Shown here piece after piece: positions 52,601 to 64,000 of a stretch of DNA of 64,000 nt; position 1 is the stretch's first letter; the number at the start of each line of letters is the position of its first letter. A program made the position numbers and the translations under genes. Origin of the DNA: Sepioteuthis lessoniana (taxonomy: Eukaryota; Mollusca; Cephalopoda; Myopsida; Loliginidae); contig OY757921.1 in assembly GCA_963585895.1 (NCBI GenBank), positions 52,887,669-52,951,668 of the forward strand, given 5' to 3'. The notes under the pieces were generated by a model, which was not told where the DNA came from, did not search any database, and saw only the letters and a program-made list of their open reading frames with translations.

Positions 52601-55600
52601 TTTAGTGGTATTTTTTATTCTTGTAGGGTCGACTTCATCCGAATGCCAAAAGGTTTTATTGTTTTTTCTTTTCTTTCTAAATGTTGCTTGTATTTCGAGT
52701 TGAAGGTGCAGTCATTAGTTGGGTTGGATGGGCAAGATCTCAGTTTAATGGAGTATTGGAGATCCAGTTTTCACGTCTTAGTGTAAAAGTTGGTTCATCT
52801 GCTTCTGTGTATAGGCTTTTAACAGGAGAAGTGCTATATGCCCCAAGGGCTTGTCTGAGTCCCTGTTAGTGTATGATATTTTGTTCTGTTATGGCCGCCC
52901 CATATATAAAGCAGGCATAATCGAGTCTTGATCTGATTAATGAGTGATATGATTTTAATAATGTTTCTTTGCTTCCTCCCCAGTTAGTGTGTGCTATAGT
53001 TCTAAGTAATTGTATGGTATTGTTTCATTTTGTTCTCAAGTATTTGATATGTGGAATGAAGAAGAGTTTGCGGTCAAAAATTATTTCTAGATATTTATAG
53101 TGTTAAACAATTGGTATTTCGGTGTGGTCAATTTTCAGTACTGGATCTAGATGGAGCTTACGTTGGTTGCAGAAGTGGACGCATTTCATTATTTCTTTTG
53201 AAAATTTTAATCCATTCTCTGCGATCCATTTGAGGAGCTTATCAAGGCATATTTGTTGTTATTCTATATGGTTCATGTTTCTTGCTCTGTAGCAGACCAG
53301 GAACACATCCACATACAAAGCACAGTTTGTTCCGCTATTAATGTTTTTCACAATATTATTAATTTTTATATTGAACAGCGTGACAGACAATACACTGCCT
53401 TGAGGTACACCCATTTCTTGTTGGTTTTCTTCTGAGAAAACCTCTCCCATTTTTACTCTAAATCGTTTATTTTGAAGGATGTTTGGGATAAATATTGGTA
53501 TTCTGCCTTCTAATCCGAAGTTTTTCGGATCTTTTACAATACTGTACTTCCAGGTTGTGTCATATGATTTTTCGAGATCGAAAAAATGCCACTAGATGTT
53601 CTTTTTTAATAGAAGCCTCTCTGATGAATGTTTCTAATCGAATAAGGTGATCTTATAAGGCTCCTTTGGCTTCTGAAACCAGATTAGTATTCTGTTATTA
53701 ATTTATTGGTTTCTAAGTACCTGATCAATCTGGTTTACCATTTTTTCTAATGTTTGCAGACACAACTGCTAAGAGTAATGGGTCTGTAATTTTTTGCGTT
53801 TGTATTGTCTTTGAAAGGTTTCGGTATCAGTATAACTGAGGTTCTATTCCATACTTTAGTTATGTCACCGATGTTCCATAAATCATTGAAGATTTGATGG
53901 AGGAAATTTGTGGATGGTTCAGGTAATTCTTTCAGGAACTGATAATGTATTTTGTCGGGTCCGACGGTTGTATTGTGTGCCTTATTGAGGGATTCTTTTA
54001 CTTCTGCTATAGAGAATGGTTGGTTGTAGCTTTCAGTGATTTTGCTTTGAAATTTGATTTTAACTTTTTCTGCTTTTGTTTTGATAATCTGAAAACTTTT
54101 GCTTTGGTTTTGGGCGGATGAATTTCGCGAGAAAGTTTCGGCTAGCTGCTATATCTTTCTCGTCTGTGATTTTCAGATTATTGTGAGTGAGGTGATTTGT
54201 AGGAGTATACTTATTTTGGCCATTTATATTCCGAATCATCTGTCAAACTTTTTTTGGCTTTGTGTTACTATTTATTTTAAAACGTAATTTCTCCATGTAT
54301 TTCTTTTGGAGTTTTTGATGATTTTTCAGGCTTTGGCTCGGTTGTTTTTATAAGTGTTTAAATTTTCTCGTGTTGGGTTTATTCTAAATTTTTTAAAAGT
54401 TGCTTTACGTAATCTGACAGCTTTTTTACTTTCTTCGTTGAACCATGGCCTATTGTATTTTGTAGAGGTAGAGCTTTTAGGCATATGATCTTCAGCTATA
54501 TTTAACAGTGTGTTCCTAAAATACAAAGAGTTTTTCTCATTGTTTGTATTGGCTTCAGGGGTTAGTCGGGCAAGTTTTAAATCCATCCCAATTAGCTTTT
54601 CCCAGGTTCCAGTTTGAAGTTCTTTTACTCAATTCATTAGTGCTATTTTCTAATAGAACCGGAAAGTGGTCACTTACACTGGTGTCATTATGTACTTTCC
54701 AGTTGTAATCGAGAAACAAGGAAGGGTCACATATTGATAGGTCTATTGCAGAATATGTGCCTGTTGCTAGGTACATATATGTATTGGATTTATTGTGGTA
54801 CGTGCACAACTGGTGTTGATTTAATAAAGATTCTATTACTTTGTCCTTTTGTCGGTTTTCTTTCTTCCCCAGATCTCATTATGGCTATTAAAGTCCCCCA
54901 TTATAACGAAGGGTCTTGGTAATTGTTCTATTAGATTGCTCAGCTCCAATTCCCTGGGTTCTTCACTTTGGGGAATATGCACTGAACACACTGTTATTGT
55001 CTTGTGGAGGGTTGCTAATATAGCGATTGCTTGCATGTTTGTATTTAGTGTAATTTTACTATGAGGGATGTTGTTAATGATTGTAGATGATCAGCCACAA
55101 GGTATATCAGTGTATTATTTAATATAGTTGTACGAATAATAGTTTGTCCTGTTGATGGTGGTGGTGTTTATGAGGTGAGTTTCTTGAAGGCATATCATTG
55201 CTGGGCACTATTTTGTAATAAGTAGTAACAATTCACAGTAGTTGCCCCTTGCTCCTCTGATGTTCCATTGGATTATGTTATTCACTTTGTTCTAGGTTAA
55301 GATTTGTTGGTTGGAGTTTTATTTTCAATCTCCATTTCTTCGATCTCTTCAAGTTTTTCATGTGATTATTGGGGTGGGCGGTGTTTGAGTAATTCTTTTA
55401 ATTGGGTTTTGTTTTTTAAAAGGAATATTTTTCGTTTTATTTTCATTTATATCTTTGTTAATATCTGGAGGTCTTACTGGTGACATTTGTCACTTTTCTT
55501 TAGTTCTCTTTGTGGTTTTAAGATTTTCTTCTGTGTTGGTATTAGTATTTACTTTCGTTTTTATACAAGACATAATTTGGTTCGTTTCAGTTGAATGCAT

Positions 55601-56731
55601 TCTTTTAAGGTTTTCTTGAAATTTTAACCATTCGTTAGATTTTAAATTTATAAATTTTTGCATTAGTTTTCGTTATTTATCGATTCAAGTGCTATCCTGG
55701 GGTGGTTGATTTACTTTTTGTGCTACATTAACATATGTTTTGGTTCCCATATAGCTTTCAAAAATTTTCCTTTCTTCAGGGAAAGGTATATTTTTTGTGA
55801 ATATTTTTACATGGGTCAGTATGGTTTTATCATTTTAGCGAATAGTGACCCTTCTGTATTCTTTTATTCCTTGGTTTTTGAAAGCTATTTCAATCTCTTA
55901 CGGGACTGCTTGTGACAGTTCCTTACTTCTCCCAACACATTTGGAGGTATTTAATTTGGCGTGTGGATGGGCACAACATTTGATGAAATTTCTCCATTTT
56001 TACAAGGTTTTCCGTGTGTGTTTTTTTTTTTTTTTTTTTTTTGCTTTCTACTTCCACAAGCAGGTTTCCAGTTCGGAGTTTCTTTACAGTTTTTGGGTTG
56101 GAACTACGGGATATTATTTTTTCGATCAAAAAACGTGACAGTTGATCTAATTTTACATCTTGTAATGATTCAATAATGATGAATCTGGGAAAGTCACTTT
56201 CTATTTCTGAGTTGGAGTCGGATAAATATCTTTTTCGATTTTTTGAAAGAAGCCATCATTGGTGAATATCTTTCATTGGTCCTATACTCCACTACCCACC
56301 GTGGAAAACCCATTCGCCCTGGCTGAGACGGGGATATAGTACCAGTATACTCGTATGAAGAGCGAAATTCCGCATCTCTGCCAATTTCTGGTTTTAGTGC
56401 CGTAAATTTTAACAGTGGTCAAAACTCTACTCTCAACACAATTGACCATCAGCCCCCACCTTCTTGTACCAATAAAATAAGAGCTGGAAATCGTTCCGCA
56501 AATGCAGATTGAGTAGTACATCCGGGAGAAAAATGTACAGGTGCAAGGGCATATCGGGACCAGCCGATTGATTGGATCAGGCCCAATCCTATAACCCGTC
56601 AGACCAAGTAGTGTGTTGCAAACCATTGACCACTCTGTCGCCGGATCAATGATTGCTCAACCACCAGGATCCCGTCCTAGTGCATTACGGGTCACCGCCC
56701 ACGGCCAACAGGTGGCCCTATTGGGGTGGGG

Positions 56732-56795
56732 TCTTACCCCTGTGCAGAGGTGCAGTAGGCGTCTTCTACAGCTCCAGCCGACAGGGTGACAAGTT
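56732..56795 (+). repeat. R1 3'-terminal block at LINE 5' boundary
   Basis: GTCTTACCCCTGTGCAGAGG and GTCTTCTACAGCTCCA match 23723-23785. Its location at the 5' junction of the LINE suggests that the boundary region is a composite of two elements. Confidence 0.5.
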
Positions 56796-57325
56796 TGAAG
56801 TAATGAAGAGCTTTATGAAGGCAATGGATTAGGAAGGCAGCTGATTTGCTTTCCTCGGGGAGAGATTCTCATGGATAAATATGGAGAAACTCAAGACTGG
56901 TATATTAGACGAACCTCAAATAAGAGAGCTCATAAAGGACCCAAAGTTTGTCGAAGCACTGAGCGAAGCTGAAGGATCCGCCAGTCAGTCAATGATTCCA
57001 ATTGTTACAAACTTCATGGGAAGCCATCGGAATGCTAATACGAGAAGGAAATTGAAGAGGCAATGAAGCGTTTCCGCAAACTCGAAACAGGAATGTCTGT
57101 CAAACATCACTTCCTACGGTATTACAAGGACTATTATCCAAAGAACTCTGGAGGTTTGACTGAAGACAGGGTGAGAGCTTTCAATAAGACATTTCCATTA
57201 GGGAAGAGCGCTACTAACGTCAGAAGGATGGAAAACTTTTTACTAACTACTGCTGGTGCTTGAAATGGGATATGGTGGCTACCAAGCAGAGGAGGAAGTT
57301 CCTGAGAAAACTTTTCATCAATGAA
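56791..57325 (+). pseudogene. Conserved ORF family, 3' part of the split broken copy
   Basis: Continues the frame lost at 49379: MKSFMKAMD, then EKLKTGILDEPQIRELIKDP, NFMGSHRNANTRRKL, CLSNITS/MSVKHHFLRYYKDYYP, LTEDRVRAFNKTF. The order matches the second half of the family (P.I..L..D..F, NFLG..., MS.K.H....HL...P.N.G..SEE.GERFHQD). Several stops and frameshifts. It shows that the two halves once were one element or gene. Confidence 0.65.
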
Positions 57326-57329
57326 TAGC

Positions 57330-57790
57330 TTTTTGTGAATTTTTCAGTTTACTATGGCACAATGTGAGCTTTCTGCGAATATATCAGCCCAAAATTTAGC
57401 ATTATTTGTTTAATTGGCTAAGAAAACTGACTTATAATGCAATTCTCTACATTTCAAGTAAGATATCATATCGTAAAATTTGATCTGGTTAGGAAAAATG
57501 AGCATGATTTTTGGATTCAGTGTAAAGACCTGGCATAAAATCACCTGTTATATATTCGACCTTTAAAAACATCGAAGTTATAGATACAGTGTTATAGATG
57601 AACCTTAATCACATAGCATATACACATACACACGGATATATATACACACACATAGAGTCGTCGAAATAATGCAAAAATAAGTATATCTACGCGTAGAGTT
57701 TTTATCCATTTCTTTAGTTAGTTTTTAATAATCCTCATTTTCATATATTAAATTCAAAACAAAATCGACTTAGAAAACAAACTAAAACAC
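57330..57790. other. Intergenic spacer 3' of gene 2
   Basis: AT-rich, no supported feature. Confidence 0.4.
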
Positions 57791-57794
57791 TTTG

Positions 57795-57908
57795 CTTGGC
57801 TTTATATGTGTTTATTTCAGAATACATAAAAATGAGCTGCAAGATATAAGCCAACGATGTTGATTTTGAATCCTTTCTGGATTTTGCAGATATTTCCGTG
57901 AAGCGTTC
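57795..57908 (-). CDS. Gene 2: possible terminal exon, split stop codon and 3' UTR
   Basis: A strong acceptor (TATTCTTCTCACAG) lies at 57909. The incoming phase supplies T and this exon begins GA, giving TGA at once, so the protein would end ..NMVYQV. The remaining sequence would be 3' UTR with AATAAA on the minus strand at 57816-57811. If the incoming base differed, the exon would stay open for about 30 codons with a hydrophobic tail, so an alternative upstream exon is possible. Coordinates of the poly(A) end are a guess. Confidence 0.4.
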
Positions 57909-59543
57909 CTGTGAGAAGAATAGAATTAGATTATTTTTGTTAAGATCTGAAATGTATTCGAAAATGCAGGAAAAATGTATTTGCTCTGAGTTAATGATAT
58001 ATAATTATCAACATTATAAAAGTAAAATTTAGTCACATTTTCAGTAAGAATAACTACGGAGATTGGAAATGAAGGAAAGATTTTTTGATAAATTATGTAA
58101 GAGTTTTAAATAACTAACTATTAATAGGCAATCTATTGAAAAGTTTAGTCCAAGATCACATCAGTTACGCTCCAGAGTCTTTTCGAGACGACTTCGCAAT
58201 TTGTTTCAAACGAAAATATTGCATAATATAATGAAGATCAAAATAAAACTCGTCCATTCGTACATTGATTGCGTTTTTAGACAATTCTACTTGCAGTGAT
58301 TTTGGTTCTAGAAAATTTTGGTCTCAATTTATTCGTTAAAAACTAAATATTTTTATGCCTTCTGGGAACTGTCTATGTCAGTTTTACTCAAAAAAATTTT
58401 GAAGCTTATGGCAAAGTTAGTGATCTTGATTATATATTTTTTTATGAATGTTTTAAAAAATGTATTAACTTACAAACTTGGTAAACCATATTGGCTGAAA
58501 AACCTCCACAATTTTCGCCTGATGGACAAAGTTTGGTGCATTGCTTTGATTTTCCATGTTTAGCATAATTAATTCCACACCTACACCCATATCCATTCTG
58601 AAATAATAAAGTAGCTCGTGAATAAATCCATTGATTTTATTGTCTTATATAGACTTATTGTGCTCAAAAATGGACATTATATGTTCAGTCTCATCTCCCT
58701 TTCTTGATTTTACTTTTATCATTTTTATCAACATTATTTCATAAAGTTATCAGTTATATTAGACATATCGATTCATTAAGTAATACAAAACATGAACACT
58801 TGCATCCATATCGAAGTAATATTTTCAACTTACCTGCACTGCTGCAAAAGGTTTTTTCTCTATTTTGCATAATTCAAGGCATTTCATTACGTTAAGCACT
58901 TTTCCTTTCCAAATAGTGAAAGATCTCTGGCCAGGAACATCTTTGTAACATCCAAGTTTTACTGAAATGATACATTTATGAATATATTCAATTTTATTGC
59001 AAATTAGTATTTACATACATGATTTTATAGAGCTCTACCCATTTTCATTTTTCACGTTTTTTCTTACGTTCTTCCAATGCAATTGATAAATATCCACAAA
59101 ATAAACTCGTTATTGTGCTCTTGAACAAAACTTTTTCAAAAAGATTTTACGCCTGAACTGGGGTGATTTTCATAAATTTATTCCAGCACCTCTTGTTTTG
59201 TCTCTCTTTATCTATCTATCTATCTATCTGGAGTAAATTGAAAAACAATGTAATCCAAAAGTGATTACTTTATTGCGAAGGAAAGTCAGCTTTAAAACGT
59301 TCCAGTTTTAATAGACATTCATCCGTACATTAAAATGGTGAAATAAGTGTTCATAGAACCACGATGGATATTTGATAAAATACAAAAAAGGTGAAAGAAG
59401 AATATATGGGATTATTTTAATACATGGTGTTATACCCACAAGACGAAATAGAAAATAATAATAGAAAATATGAGACTATCACCTACTTTCTAGATATTGT
59501 TATATCAATGACAAGGTTGGTGTTTCCACATAAGTTACATGGT

Positions 59544-59582
<39 letters not shown>

Positions 59583-62500
59583 AAGGTCTATTTTGGGAAT
59601 GAACTCCATTGTGTTTTCAACTGTGACGGTATGCCACCGAGAGAGGAAAAGTGAGATCAACTCCCCTACCCTTTTGTGTTTGAACTAACTGGCCCCAAAG
59701 ACTGACCGTTAAAAGTGAGATATGAACGAAGGTCAATCCCTTGCACACTATGATCTGCAGCCTGTTGAACAAAGTAACGAATCCAGGTCAGAAAAAAGGT
59801 TAAAAGCTTCCCGCACTCCATGACCTATCATCGGTTTGACAAAGAAGGGAATGCAGGTCACTCGATTATCGTAACCAGAAGGAATGGTAGGAGAAGGAAA
59901 AAGCCAAATTATTGGTCCTTAGTCCAAACGCCATCTTTTTTCGGTAGCGGAAGTTTGGAAAATAAAGTTTAACTCTGGACAGACATTGGCAAGAGATAGA
60001 CGCTGATCCAGTCAAGCTCCGGGAAGAATCTCCTGTAAAAAGATTAGAACAGAATCTTCGGACAGAAGTCAGCAGAAAGTGCTAACTTTAGGGCCAGATT
60101 CTGGATATACCACTCGCATGTAAAAGAAAGGAACCTGGGAACTAGCCTCGTCAAAGATAAGAACAACTTAAATTGTTTTTCCTTCTACTCTTCTTAAATA
60201 TTGGGGAATTGTATGTATTCAAAAAAAAAAAAAAAAGAAAAGAAAAGAAAGAGAGAAACTGAAAGGATTCTGTTTCCTCAACAGTAAATTAATGAATGAA
60301 CTTTGTTACATCCTTCAGCCCAGTGACTTGAGCATTTTCTCAAGTAAAAGAGAAAAAAAAAAGGAAAGAAAAAAGGAGAAAGAAGAAAAGGACTGTTGAG
60401 AGACATTTGTGTTTGACACTGCCAGCTGGCTTTATATAGCCGGTACTTTAAAAAGAGAAGAGAAAAGAAAAAGGAATTTGTTTCTTAAATCTTATTATTT
60501 TTTTGGTCGTCGCCTATAAAATCTTTGTTCTATTTTAAATGCACCCTTATGTTGAAATCTATTGGTTGTGTTATTTATCTATCGAGTCGCCTCCTTTTGC
60601 ACATATCTGTTTCAGCCTCGTATCGCTTTCATTAATTCTCGCTAAATGTCTTATTCACCTTAAAACATTATAAGGTTTTTTTTTTAATTTGACTACAGTT
60701 AATATTTCTTTTAACATTGAAGTCCATGCTTTCCGTTATACGAGGGGGTACAAAAACGAAGGACTTGGTTGGGTATGTGAAAGTGAATTGGAAACTCTTT
60801 TGCCAGCGTCGGAGATCAGTCTAGCCCCAAATTAACCCCCACATTATTTGCCAGTTACCATATGACAGAGAAAGGAGTCTTGACTCGGACTTATTTTGCG
60901 GAGGGTCAAGTGCCAGACTGCCCCCGACGTCAGATATGCATAAAATAAACTCTCGTCCTGGGATACTTATTTATGTAGCATCACAATACTTAGAGGGAAA
61001 TGTAAATAATTCTTTTCCATAAGAAAGAGATCTTAAAAGAACACACCGAATTACTTGCAAATGTCATCATGAATTTTTCTTCTAAAATTTAAATCAGATT
61101 CAGTATTCTGACGACCACTATATTTCCTTGTCGTTTAGAGTTTTTTATTCACTGATTTGCATTTCGTAACCCACTGATCTTAGTGATAAACCGCCAAGTA
61201 TTTTCTTAACCAAATTTTTTATGCATGAATTTTCTTGCTCTATTTTCCCTTCAATTTTATGAGCGGATTTTTCTCCTTACTGAAAATTCAATTAGGAGAA
61301 AATTCTATCTATGGCACTATTTCTCTTTTTTTTTTTTGAAGCAACAATCTAATTTAGAGCATTTAGCAGGTCATTGAACCCAATTATTGTCAGTTTTGAT
61401 GTTACATTTTGAAATATTGGAAGGGTGTTTTATTATCGCCTCCTTTCTGCTTCAAAATCTTTCTTGAAAAATGTTCCGTTCAGTATTATAGGAAAGTGCA
61501 CAAATATCAATAAATTATCAACTAATGCTTTTAAAGAGTTTTAAAATTAGCTTCGCTTACATCATCTAAAGTGAATAATATTAAACTTAAAAGCTGATAA
61601 AAATATGTAAAAATAGCATTATACATTATATCACGTTATTGTTAATGAATTTATATTCTAACATTAATACTCACATCTATACTTGTAAAATGATCATAAT
61701 TTAGAGATTTTACGTATTAAATGAAAAACCCTTCGTTGAAACTATCATATTCTAGCTTACAGTTGCCTAAATCATTTGACTATTTAATTGAAAAAGTTAC
61801 AAGTTAATTCCAAATATTAGAACATTAGTTATTTCAAATTACTTACTTGTCGATTGACGAGCTGAAATATAATGAAATAATATGTTAACTTTGTTTTACA
61901 CAATACAACTTGAAAAGTTAACTTTTTAATAATTCAAATTGCAAAATGCTATTTAAAGAATACGAATATTACATTGGAAAGATAATTCAACTTATTGCAA
62001 TATAAAAAGTAATTTTCATGAATGCGTTCCTTTTTCAAACCTTTCCCTTTGTCTATCTAAATAATTTTGTCGAAATTTTTTGGATGAGGACCTTCATTTT
62101 TTTTTTTTTTGTATATGCCATTTAATTCCAAGTTCAAATCTCAAAATTAAATGAGAACAAGCCAATCAGATAAAAACAATTTTTTTCATCATAACGATGA
62201 CAAACTTCAGAACTAAAACGGAATAAATCAGCAGAAAATTTAAGAATGTGATCAAAGCATTCAATGCATTTATCTTCCCACATAGATCGTTTATTACATG
62301 AAGGCGTTTATGCTTTGCTAAGGGTGATTTTCTCATGGTCACTCAAAATTGACGCACATAGACTCTGATGTTACTTATATATTTTTGAAAATTTGATCAA
62401 AAGTTTTGAATATCATTTTGCATAAATTCTCTATTGTCACCGTATGATTTATAACAATATTATCTCTATAAAATAATACAAATTATGGAAGTTATGATGT

Positions 62501-63712
62501 AATGTCCACCCAATGCAAATACCACATCAAAAGAGGTGTAGAGGCGTTAGGATACACATTTGGTTAGTGGTGACTTTGATTGAAATAAGAGACGGGAAAG
62601 TTTGCGTTTTGAGTTTAGCAGTTCAATTCATGGTGAACATTTTTTAATATTTCACAAAGGCCTTTAAAAGGTGCTTCGTCATAAACTTTAGAAAACACTT
62701 AAAATTTCCTCCACTCTACGAAGGATTGTTTGTAAGCTCATTAAGATGGCTGGTCTGCATAATTAAATCATAAATAAATGCGTGAACCTAACTGTAAATG
62801 CGTGTATTTTCATTTCTTTCATCATAAGGATCAAGTGACAATCTTTGCGAGAATTTCAGGTGATGTTCCAATAGTTCAGCGCTTTTATATGTACATTTAT
62901 GATATTGTTTTCATCAACTTACATATTTTGTAAACAGTACTTTCCATCGATCCACCACATTGTTCCTTTGAATTACAAAGTCTGTTGCATCTTTCGGAAC
63001 TCCCGTATATATTATATCTCTCCCCACACCAACAGTCACCACCACTCTGAAATGACAAGATAGTACCCAGATTTAATTTCACTAATTCTATTTATGTAAA
63101 TATTATACAGACTGATGAAAAATGAAAACATTCCAAGCAATAGGAGTAGTTTCGTCTTTATTAATTTCTTTTTATTACATTTATTCAAAAAATTATATAA
63201 AACTTATCAATGTTTTCAATTGTATGATAAAATGTACTGCAATCTAATTGTAAACTTCCCATCCCTGATGAACATGGTGATTGACAATGAAAGACCATCC
63301 ACGATAACTCTCGTGGGAAGTGCAAGAAACACTCATGCGTAAGCTGTCTTTCCGTTTTTGAGGCTGATCCGGAGGTGGGACTGAAAAACTCTAATAAATG
63401 GAGTATTATCATTCTTAGACCTTGTGTCTGACTTTTTTCCTTTTCTGTGAACTTGTAGTCATCTCTTTATCTCATCTTCGTCTCTGGTAACTTTTGTCAA
63501 GGCCCAGCAACGCGACGATATCGATTCATTATATTATAGTTGGAAATATGATTAATGTCCATACAACAATAAACGAATTTCACTTACTTGCAACCCAACA
63601 TACTGGTAATTCTTCTTTATACATATTTGAACACATTGCATCACAGAATCATAGTGCCCGCCCCACTTCATCATTCTCTTTGTAGGATGGTCTTTGAAGC
63701 ATCCCAGATTCT
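57908..63712 (-). CDS. Gene 2 model: tandem WSC-domain protein (5' end outside window)
   Basis: Minus-strand gene with exons 63712-63588, 63046-62923, 61861-61847, 58961-58834, 58597-58474 and a possible terminal exon from 57908. Phases run 1-0, 0-1, 1-1, 1-0, 0-1 and join without a stop. The product in the window is two WSC domains linked by a six-residue hinge. Exon sizes and phases equal the WSC exons of gene 1, so the two genes are tandem paralogues. The first exon enters in phase 1, so a signal-peptide exon is expected beyond 64000. About 172 codons are visible if the protein ends at 57907. Confidence 0.75.
58474..58597 (-). CDS. Gene 2: second WSC domain, second half
   Basis: 124 nt, phase 0 to 1, acceptor TTATTTCAG, donor GTAAGT. 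It encodes NGYGCRCGINYAKHGKSKQC, then TKLCPSGENCGGFSANMVYQV. The CxCG and CGG..S..VY motifs are retained. It is the last confident coding exon of gene 2. Confidence 0.87.
58834..58961 (-). CDS. Gene 2: second WSC domain, first half
   Basis: 128 nt, phase 1 to 0, acceptor CATTTCAG, donor GTAAGT. It encodes KLGCYKDVPGQRSFTIWKGK, then MKCLELCKIEKKPFAAVQ. It is one codon longer than the first-domain equivalent and clearly homologous to it. Confidence 0.85.
59206..59229. repeat. (CTAT)n microsatellite
   Basis: Short CTAT run in the gene 2 intron; a (TA)n tract follows at 59546-59581. Confidence 0.9.
59600..61840 (-). other. Gene 2 intron with unclassified moderate-GC segment
   Basis: 59640-60180 is clearly richer in G+C than the surrounding intron, with internally repeated phrases (GAACAAAGTAACGAATCCAGGTCA-like at 59767 and GACAAAGAAGGGAATGCAGGTCA-like at 59838). 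Probably a repeat or a dead mobile element. A-rich runs at 60218-60240 and 60350-60390. No coding evidence. Confidence 0.35.
61847..61861 (-). CDS. Gene 2: 15-nt microexon between WSC domains
   Basis: The exon is CTCGTCAATCGACAA with acceptor TATATTTCAG and donor GTAAGT, phase 1 to 1. Spliced between the flanking WSC exons it reads S-R-Q-S-T-I, turning KI into the second domain KLGCYKD without a frame break. Real use is likely because no other in-phase link between 62923 and 58961 is needed, but the flanking exons would also join directly in phase, so it could be alternatively included. Confidence 0.6.
61862..62922 (-). other. Gene 2 intron, unclassified
   Basis: AT-rich, no supported feature beyond splice sites. 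Confidence 0.5.
62923..63046 (-). CDS. Gene 2: first WSC domain, second half
   Basis: 124 nt, phase 0 to 1, acceptor CATTTCAG, donor GTAAGT. It encodes SGGDCWCGERYNIYGSSERC, then NRLCNSKEQCGGSMESTVYKI. The CWCG and CGG..S.VY motifs are the WSC hallmark. It is the best-conserved WSC half in the window. Confidence 0.9.
63588..63712 (-). CDS. Gene 2: first WSC domain, first half
   Basis: 125 nt, phase 1 to 0, acceptor GGTTTCAG, donor GTAAGT. It encodes NLGCFKDHPTKRMMKWGG, then QCVQICIKKNYQYVGLQ. This is the G-C-F/Y-x-D start and C...C core of a WSC domain. An unspliced reading frame continues upstream to an ATG near 63809, but that stretch lacks a convincing signal peptide and a good acceptor stands right at the domain start. 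Confidence 0.85.
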
Positions 63713-64000
63713 CTGAAACCATAGGATTATATTTATATTCAATTAACAGCAAAGTCATACTTACGTCGATAATTTCATAAGATAAAGACCATTTTTCGTT
63801 CTTCATCAATTCTTATACGGCCCTAATTTCACTGAAAAATGTTCATATCCAAATGGATTAATAGTGTTTTGCCTCATTAGATCCTTGAAAAAATGTATTC
63901 AATAATTACTTCAAGATGAATTCTTCTATGGTTTACTTCGGTCAAGTTTATCAAATTCTATCCGCACATGATTGACTATGACAATTATTCATGTTTTGAC

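Larger units (their letters stand above)
49380..56790 (-). mobile_element. I/Jockey-like LINE insertion (ORF1 + EN-RT-RNase H), itself interrupted
   Basis: 7.4-kb block inserted in the conserved ORF. Minus-strand order: GC-richer segment 56280-56790, ORF1 scrap near 56000-56130 (NPKTVKKLRTGNLLVEVE), endonuclease 55036-54600 (VIMGDFNSHNEIWG, VSDHFPVLL), RT 54590-52700 (MGVPQGSVLSVTLFNIKINN, LYVDVFLV in place of the YxDD active site), connection domain (SLYTEADEPTLTLRREKLSL), RNase H 50420-49960 (YVFTGGSK with D to G, AEARAIDLALD, CWTPSHI..GNERAD) and a C-terminal part near 49850. EN, RT and RNase H in one polyprotein suits the I-group. Many frameshifts; no active copy. Flanking AAGTTTGGAG and AAGTTTGAAG look like a target duplication. 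Confidence 0.75.

Noticed and set aside
52340-52786. 148-codon plus-strand frame
   Set aside because: Antisense to the LINE and to the insert; no domain.
63552-63809. Unspliced start of gene 2 at the ATG near 63809
   Set aside because: The segment upstream of the WSC domain is not a convincing signal peptide, and a good phase-1 acceptor stands exactly at the domain start as in the other WSC exons.

Overview
The window is metazoan nuclear DNA: AT-rich, dense in (TA)n, (CA)n and (GATA)n microsatellites, transposon remnants and tRNA-derived SINEs, with short GT-AG exons in long introns. Domain content (WSC, vWA, VWD-C8-TIL) and repeat style suggest a lophotrochozoan, most likely a mollusc and possibly a cephalopod; that placement is inference. 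There are no prokaryotic operons, CRISPR arrays or rRNA genes.

The real genes lie on the minus strand. Gene 1 starts at about 33.15 kb with a TATA box and a signal-peptide exon and runs down to at least 5.44 kb, then leaves the window. I rebuilt it exon by exon from splice sites and reading phase: signal peptide (2 exons), WSC (2 exons), 18-nt microexon, vWA, VWD (2 exons), C8, TIL, VWC/EGF-like, a second 18-nt microexon, a second vWA and a second VWD (2 exons). Every module starts and ends in phase 1, and the phases join throughout, with one exception: the first WSC exon is one base short and shifts frame. The exons in the window sum to 3232 nt, about 1077 codons. The product looks like a secreted or extracellular-matrix/mucus protein.

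Gene 2 (63.71 down to about 57.9 kb) is a shorter paralogue with two WSC domains joined by a 15-nt microexon. Its 5' end lies beyond the window. Its last codon may be a TGA made by splicing.

The vWA-VWD block of gene 1 is tandemly duplicated. The two vWA exons and part of an adjacent intron are about 99.4% identical over about 0.89 kb, while the surrounding homologous sequence is clearly diverged, which looks like gene conversion.

The remainder is mobile-element debris. 0-5.1 kb: a SINE, a plus-strand LINE remnant, a 316-bp-spaced repeat and a minus-strand LINE remnant. 8.3-9.6 and 18.2-20.5 kb: the same LINE family in matching introns. 26.4-27.7 kb: a Tc1-like element with long TIRs. 36.9 kb: a gypsy-like RNase H scrap. 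47.1-48.0 kb: a mariner-like element. 48.7-57.3 kb: a conserved but broken ORF family member, split by a 7.4-kb I/Jockey-like LINE that is itself interrupted by a 2-kb insert.
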